Shown: positions 32,641 to 34,584 of the stretch, in pieces
How the letters are laid out: each line of letters opens with the position of its first letter
Position numbering within the stretch: position 1 is the first letter of the stretch
From: an uncultured Alphaproteobacteria bacterium
GTDB lineage: Bacteria > Pseudomonadota > Alphaproteobacteria > RF32 > CAG-239
NCBI GenBank assembly: GCA_944391375.1
Contig: CALXTJ010000011.1
Coordinates: 1 to 34,584, forward strand
Direction: 5' to 3'
Length of the DNA: 34,584 bases
Notes under the pieces: model-generated
What the model was told of the DNA's origin: nothing
Seen by the model: only the letters and a program-made list of their open reading frames with translations
The model's database searches: none
Translations under genes and position numbers: made by a program

Positions 32641-32887
32641 TAGTATCTGTTAATAGTTTCCGTAAAATCTCTTCCAAACAAAGCTCGTAAAAACGCAATA
32701 TTAAAAAGCAACAGCCACTTAATCAAACCGTTATACACGCTGAAAAAATCAAGATTGTTATTGACATCTAAAAAATAATTTACTATCTTGGCTTCCATTG
32801 AGTTAGGGTGCATTAAGCCGTTTTTTACTGCTTGATAAAATAAAATGTGCCCTTATGGGTGTAATTTTTTTAAGGATAGGTTCCACA

Positions 32888-33082
32888 GTGAAAGTTAGTC
32901 CGTTACAGTTTTTCAGACAAGTCAGACAAGAAGTTAAAAAAGTCACTTGGCCGACTAAAAAAGAGGTTTCGCAGGTTTCAATGATGGTAATTGTTATTGT
33001 GGCTATTGCCGCTTTATTCTTTTTCTGCGTAGATGTTGTTTTGGCTTGGGTTGTCAAGCTGGTTTTAGGTTTAGGAGCATAA
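32888..33082 (+). CDS. secE: Preprotein translocase subunit SecE
   Basis: A 64-aa protein. GTG 32888 is preferred, with AGG 7 nt upstream and the family N-terminus ([20 protein letters not shown]); an ATG at 32855 would add 11 residues that do not look like Sec[13 protein letters not shown] is the diagnostic amphipathic helix, followed by one membrane helix (about 33-58). It clamps SecY in the SecYEG channel. nusG follows after 1 bp. Confidence 0.94.
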   Translation: MKVSPLQFFRQVRQEVKKVTWPTKKEVSQVSMMVIVIVAIAALFFFCVDVVLAWVVKLVLGLGA

Positions 33083-33083
33083 T

Positions 33084-33617
33084 ATGGCTGCACATTGGTA
33101 TGTTGTTAATGTTTATTCCGGTTCCGAAAAAAAGGTTGCCGAATCATTAAAAGAACAAGCCGTCTTAAAAAAGATGGAAGATAAAATTTTGGATATTATG
33201 GTACCTACCGAACAGGTTGTTGAAATTAAAAAAGGTGCCAAGGTTAATACCGAACGCAAGTTCTTTCCCGGTTATATACTGGTTAAAATGGAAATGTCGG
33301 ATGATTGCTGGCATGTGGTTAAAAACACCCCTCGCGTCAGCGGATTTTTAGGAAGCCGCAATAAGCCCCAACCGATTAGCGATGCCGAGGCCGAAAGAAT
33401 CATTAAACAAATGACCGAAGGTGTTGAACGCCCGCAAACCGTAGTTGATTTTGAAGTCGGTGAACAAATCCGAGTTACCGACGGACCGTTTGCTTCTTTT
33501 GTCGGTACCGTGGAAGAAGTTGACAGCGAAAAATCTCGCTTAAAGGTTTCCGTTTCCATTTTCGGCAGATATACTCCCGTGGAATTGGAATTTTCTCAGG
33601 TAGAAAAAGTAAAATAA
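33084..33617 (+). CDS. nusG: Transcription elongation/antitermination factor NusG
   Basis: A 177-aa protein. The NGN domain ([39 protein letters not shown]) is followed by the C-terminal KOW domain from about 123 ([20 protein letters not shown]). It binds RNA polymerase and links to NusE/S10 or Rho. The start follows AGGAGCATAAT inside the end of secE, so the two are coupled. rplK, the usual next gene, is absent; a terminator and a convergent gene follow. Confidence 0.96.
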   Translation: MAAHWYVVNVYSGSEKKVAESLKEQAVLKKMEDKILDIMVPTEQVVEIKKGAKVNTERKFFPGYILVKMEMSDDCWHVVKNTPRVSGFLGSRNKPQPISDAEAERIIKQMTEGVERPQTVVDFEVGEQIRVTDGPFASFVGTVEEVDSEKSRLKVSVSIFGRYTPVELEFSQVEKVK

Positions 33618-33633
33618 AATATTCCATTACCCA

Positions 33634-33663
33634 AAAAATCCTCGTCTTATGGCGAGGATTTTT
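33634..33663. terminator. Terminator of nusG (bidirectional)
   Basis: The 11-bp stem AAAAATCCTCG/CGAGGATTTTT can also serve the convergent HD-domain gene. Confidence 0.88.
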
Positions 33664-33703
33664 ATTGTTTGCAATAAGCCCGAAGCTCTTATATAACTTG
33701 CCT

Positions 33704-34537
33704 CTACATCGTTTTAAAATGCTTTTGCAAATAATCTTCCGTAACCGCCTTTATGACACTGACTTCTTGCGGATTTATCCCTTCCTTAATCATGCAATTA
33801 TAAAATTTTGCAAACAAATTAAGTTTAAGACTATACTTGATTGATGCTTCATAATTGATGTCAAAAAGCCAACACAGGGTTGATAACATCATATCGGCAT
33901 TGGTCTTTACCAGTTTGTTATTGATTACTTCCTGCTTGCTGAAACAATCCCACACTTGAGGAGTAAAATTAAGTTGGCCGTTGGAGCTTCTTTCCGTATT
34001 TTTTAACCAAAAAGGTCTAATATTTTCAAAATCCGTCATTAAAAATTGCCAATTGGCAATTTTATCGGCATCCCTTACGGCAAAAGCAATATGTTTAACA
34101 TCTTCTTTTATTTGTTCATCGCCAATGGCTTTATATTCTTCATCGGCATAAAGTTCTTCTATCATGTGCCCATGATGTTTTATCGGCAAGGTGATAAGAA
34201 TATTATTAAAATCGGGCACAGATTTTAACATTTCCGCACCTTTAATGCCATGGTCAAGTTTTTGGCCGGTTTCACACAAAATTTTTATTTCCCGAAAACG
34301 AAAAATATCATGCAAAAGTATGGCCGTTCCGGCTATTTCTACAAACTCCGGGGTTCGGTTTTGAAAATAAGCTTCATTGCGTAAAATACCGTTACCGGCA
34401 CCGGCAACTTGTAACGAATGTTTAATTTTTTCATCCCTATAGCCGCGATGATAATCGCTGTTTTTTACAATTTTATAATTTGCGTTATATTCATCAAACA
34501 ACAAATTTTTGGCCTTTTCATACAATGGATATTTCAT
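33704..34537 (-). CDS. HD-domain metal-dependent phosphohydrolase-like protein
   Basis: A 277-aa protein. The metal-binding pattern of the HD superfamily is visible: His40 in KIKHSLQV, His76-Asp77 in LLHDIFRF, His96, His121/122 in IKHHGH, and Asp156 or Asp158 in VRDADKIANW. Such proteins hydrolyse nucleotides or cyclic nucleotides; this one lacks an obvious RelA, GGDEF or HD-GYP signature, so no substrate can be named. AGGAGG lies 7 nt before the ATG. It converges on nusG. Confidence 0.82.
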   Translation of the reverse strand: MKYPLYEKAKNLLFDEYNANYKIVKNSDYHRGYRDEKIKHSLQVAGAGNGILRNEAYFQNRTPEFVEIAGTAILLHDIFRFREIKILCETGQKLDHGIKGAEMLKSVPDFNNILITLPIKHHGHMIEELYADEEYKAIGDEQIKEDVKHIAFAVRDADKIANWQFLMTDFENIRPFWLKNTERSSNGQLNFTPQVWDCFSKQEVINNKLVKTNADMMLSTLCWLFDINYEASIKYSLKLNLFAKFYNCMIKEGINPQEVSVIKAVTEDYLQKHFKTM

Positions 34538-34584
34538 GTTTTGCCTCCTAAAAAGGACAATGACAGAGAAAGGTTAAAAATACT

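Noticed and set aside
32565..32813. An 82-aa minus-strand reading frame upstream of secE
   Set aside because: There is no convincing ribosome binding site, and its 3' third reads through a terminator and a tRNA-Trp relic. It could be the remnant of a gene, but I cannot support it.
30769..32887. Prophage or integrative conjugative element at tRNA-Trp
   Set aside because: No integrase, structural, replication or transfer gene is present. The units are under 1 kb and each carries at most one gene.

Overview
The window looks like an AT-rich alphaproteobacterial chromosome, probably from an uncultured host-associated lineage. This rests on gene content: a PopZ-type polar organiser between tolC and valS, a timA(Tim44)-mltA-smr run divergent from secB, a CarD-type RNA polymerase regulator, and two unusual type IV pilin-like proteins with the N-terminal signature GRSMVEM(L/I)GVL. 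I recall that signature from gut alphaproteobacterial metagenomes, which is memory and not a search. No phage, transposase, integrase or CRISPR gene is present.

Layout. 1-5.1 kb (minus strand): the 5' part of an OmpA-type lipoprotein gene, valS, a short popZ-like gene and tolC. 5.3-7.8 kb: glgP. 7.9-8.75 kb: tRNA-Arg(ACG) followed by two near-identical 326-bp tandem units, each carrying a copy of the tRNA 3' end and two strong hairpins. 8.8-9.8 kb: class II aldolase (minus). 9.9-12.0 kb: a structured leader with an intrinsic terminator ahead of a pilin-like gene, then three tandem ~222-bp leader/terminator modules ahead of a small helix-turn-helix gene. 12.0-15.8 kb (minus): an ABC exporter and aspS. 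15.9-19.3 kb: rnd, a small membrane protein, an HxlR-type regulator divergent from a FadL/OmpP1 porin, with a palindrome between them. 19.4-23.0 kb (minus): lptG, cysK, gmk, yicC. 23.1-26.2 kb: a short-chain dehydrogenase, then smr, mltA and timA (minus). 26.4-30.7 kb (plus): secB, trmL, carD, typA and a second pilin-like gene. 30.8-33.6 kb: tRNA-Trp, two small genes in repeated surroundings, then secE and nusG. 33.7-34.5 kb (minus): an HD-domain protein.

Most genes are housekeeping: translation (ValRS, AspRS, TypA, TrmL, two tRNAs), envelope biogenesis (TolC, LptG, MltA, SecB, SecE, Tim44-domain protein), nucleotide and central metabolism (Gmk, Fba, GlgP, CysK) and RNA turnover or transcription (RNase D, YicC, CarD, NusG).

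The unusual content is non-coding. (i) Between tRNA-Trp and secE, which are normally close neighbours, about 2 kb appears to have been added as units. Each unit ends in a degenerate copy of the tRNA-Trp 3' half (consensus AGTCCGTGnATTATC, then CCCCTGCCA) followed by a terminator, and an 81-bp block is repeated with one mismatch 755 bp apart. The two genes there have their own, related promoters. (ii) The same kind of tRNA-3'-end-plus-terminator duplication occurs at tRNA-Arg. (iii) Two loci carry leader RNAs that share a design: an NNGCC-GGTT-GGCNN hairpin, a long-range TAACAA/TTGTTA closing stem, an intrinsic terminator, then a ribosome binding site and start codon. One of these leaders is present in three tandem copies. 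Items (i) and (iii) are the best candidates for undescribed systems here.
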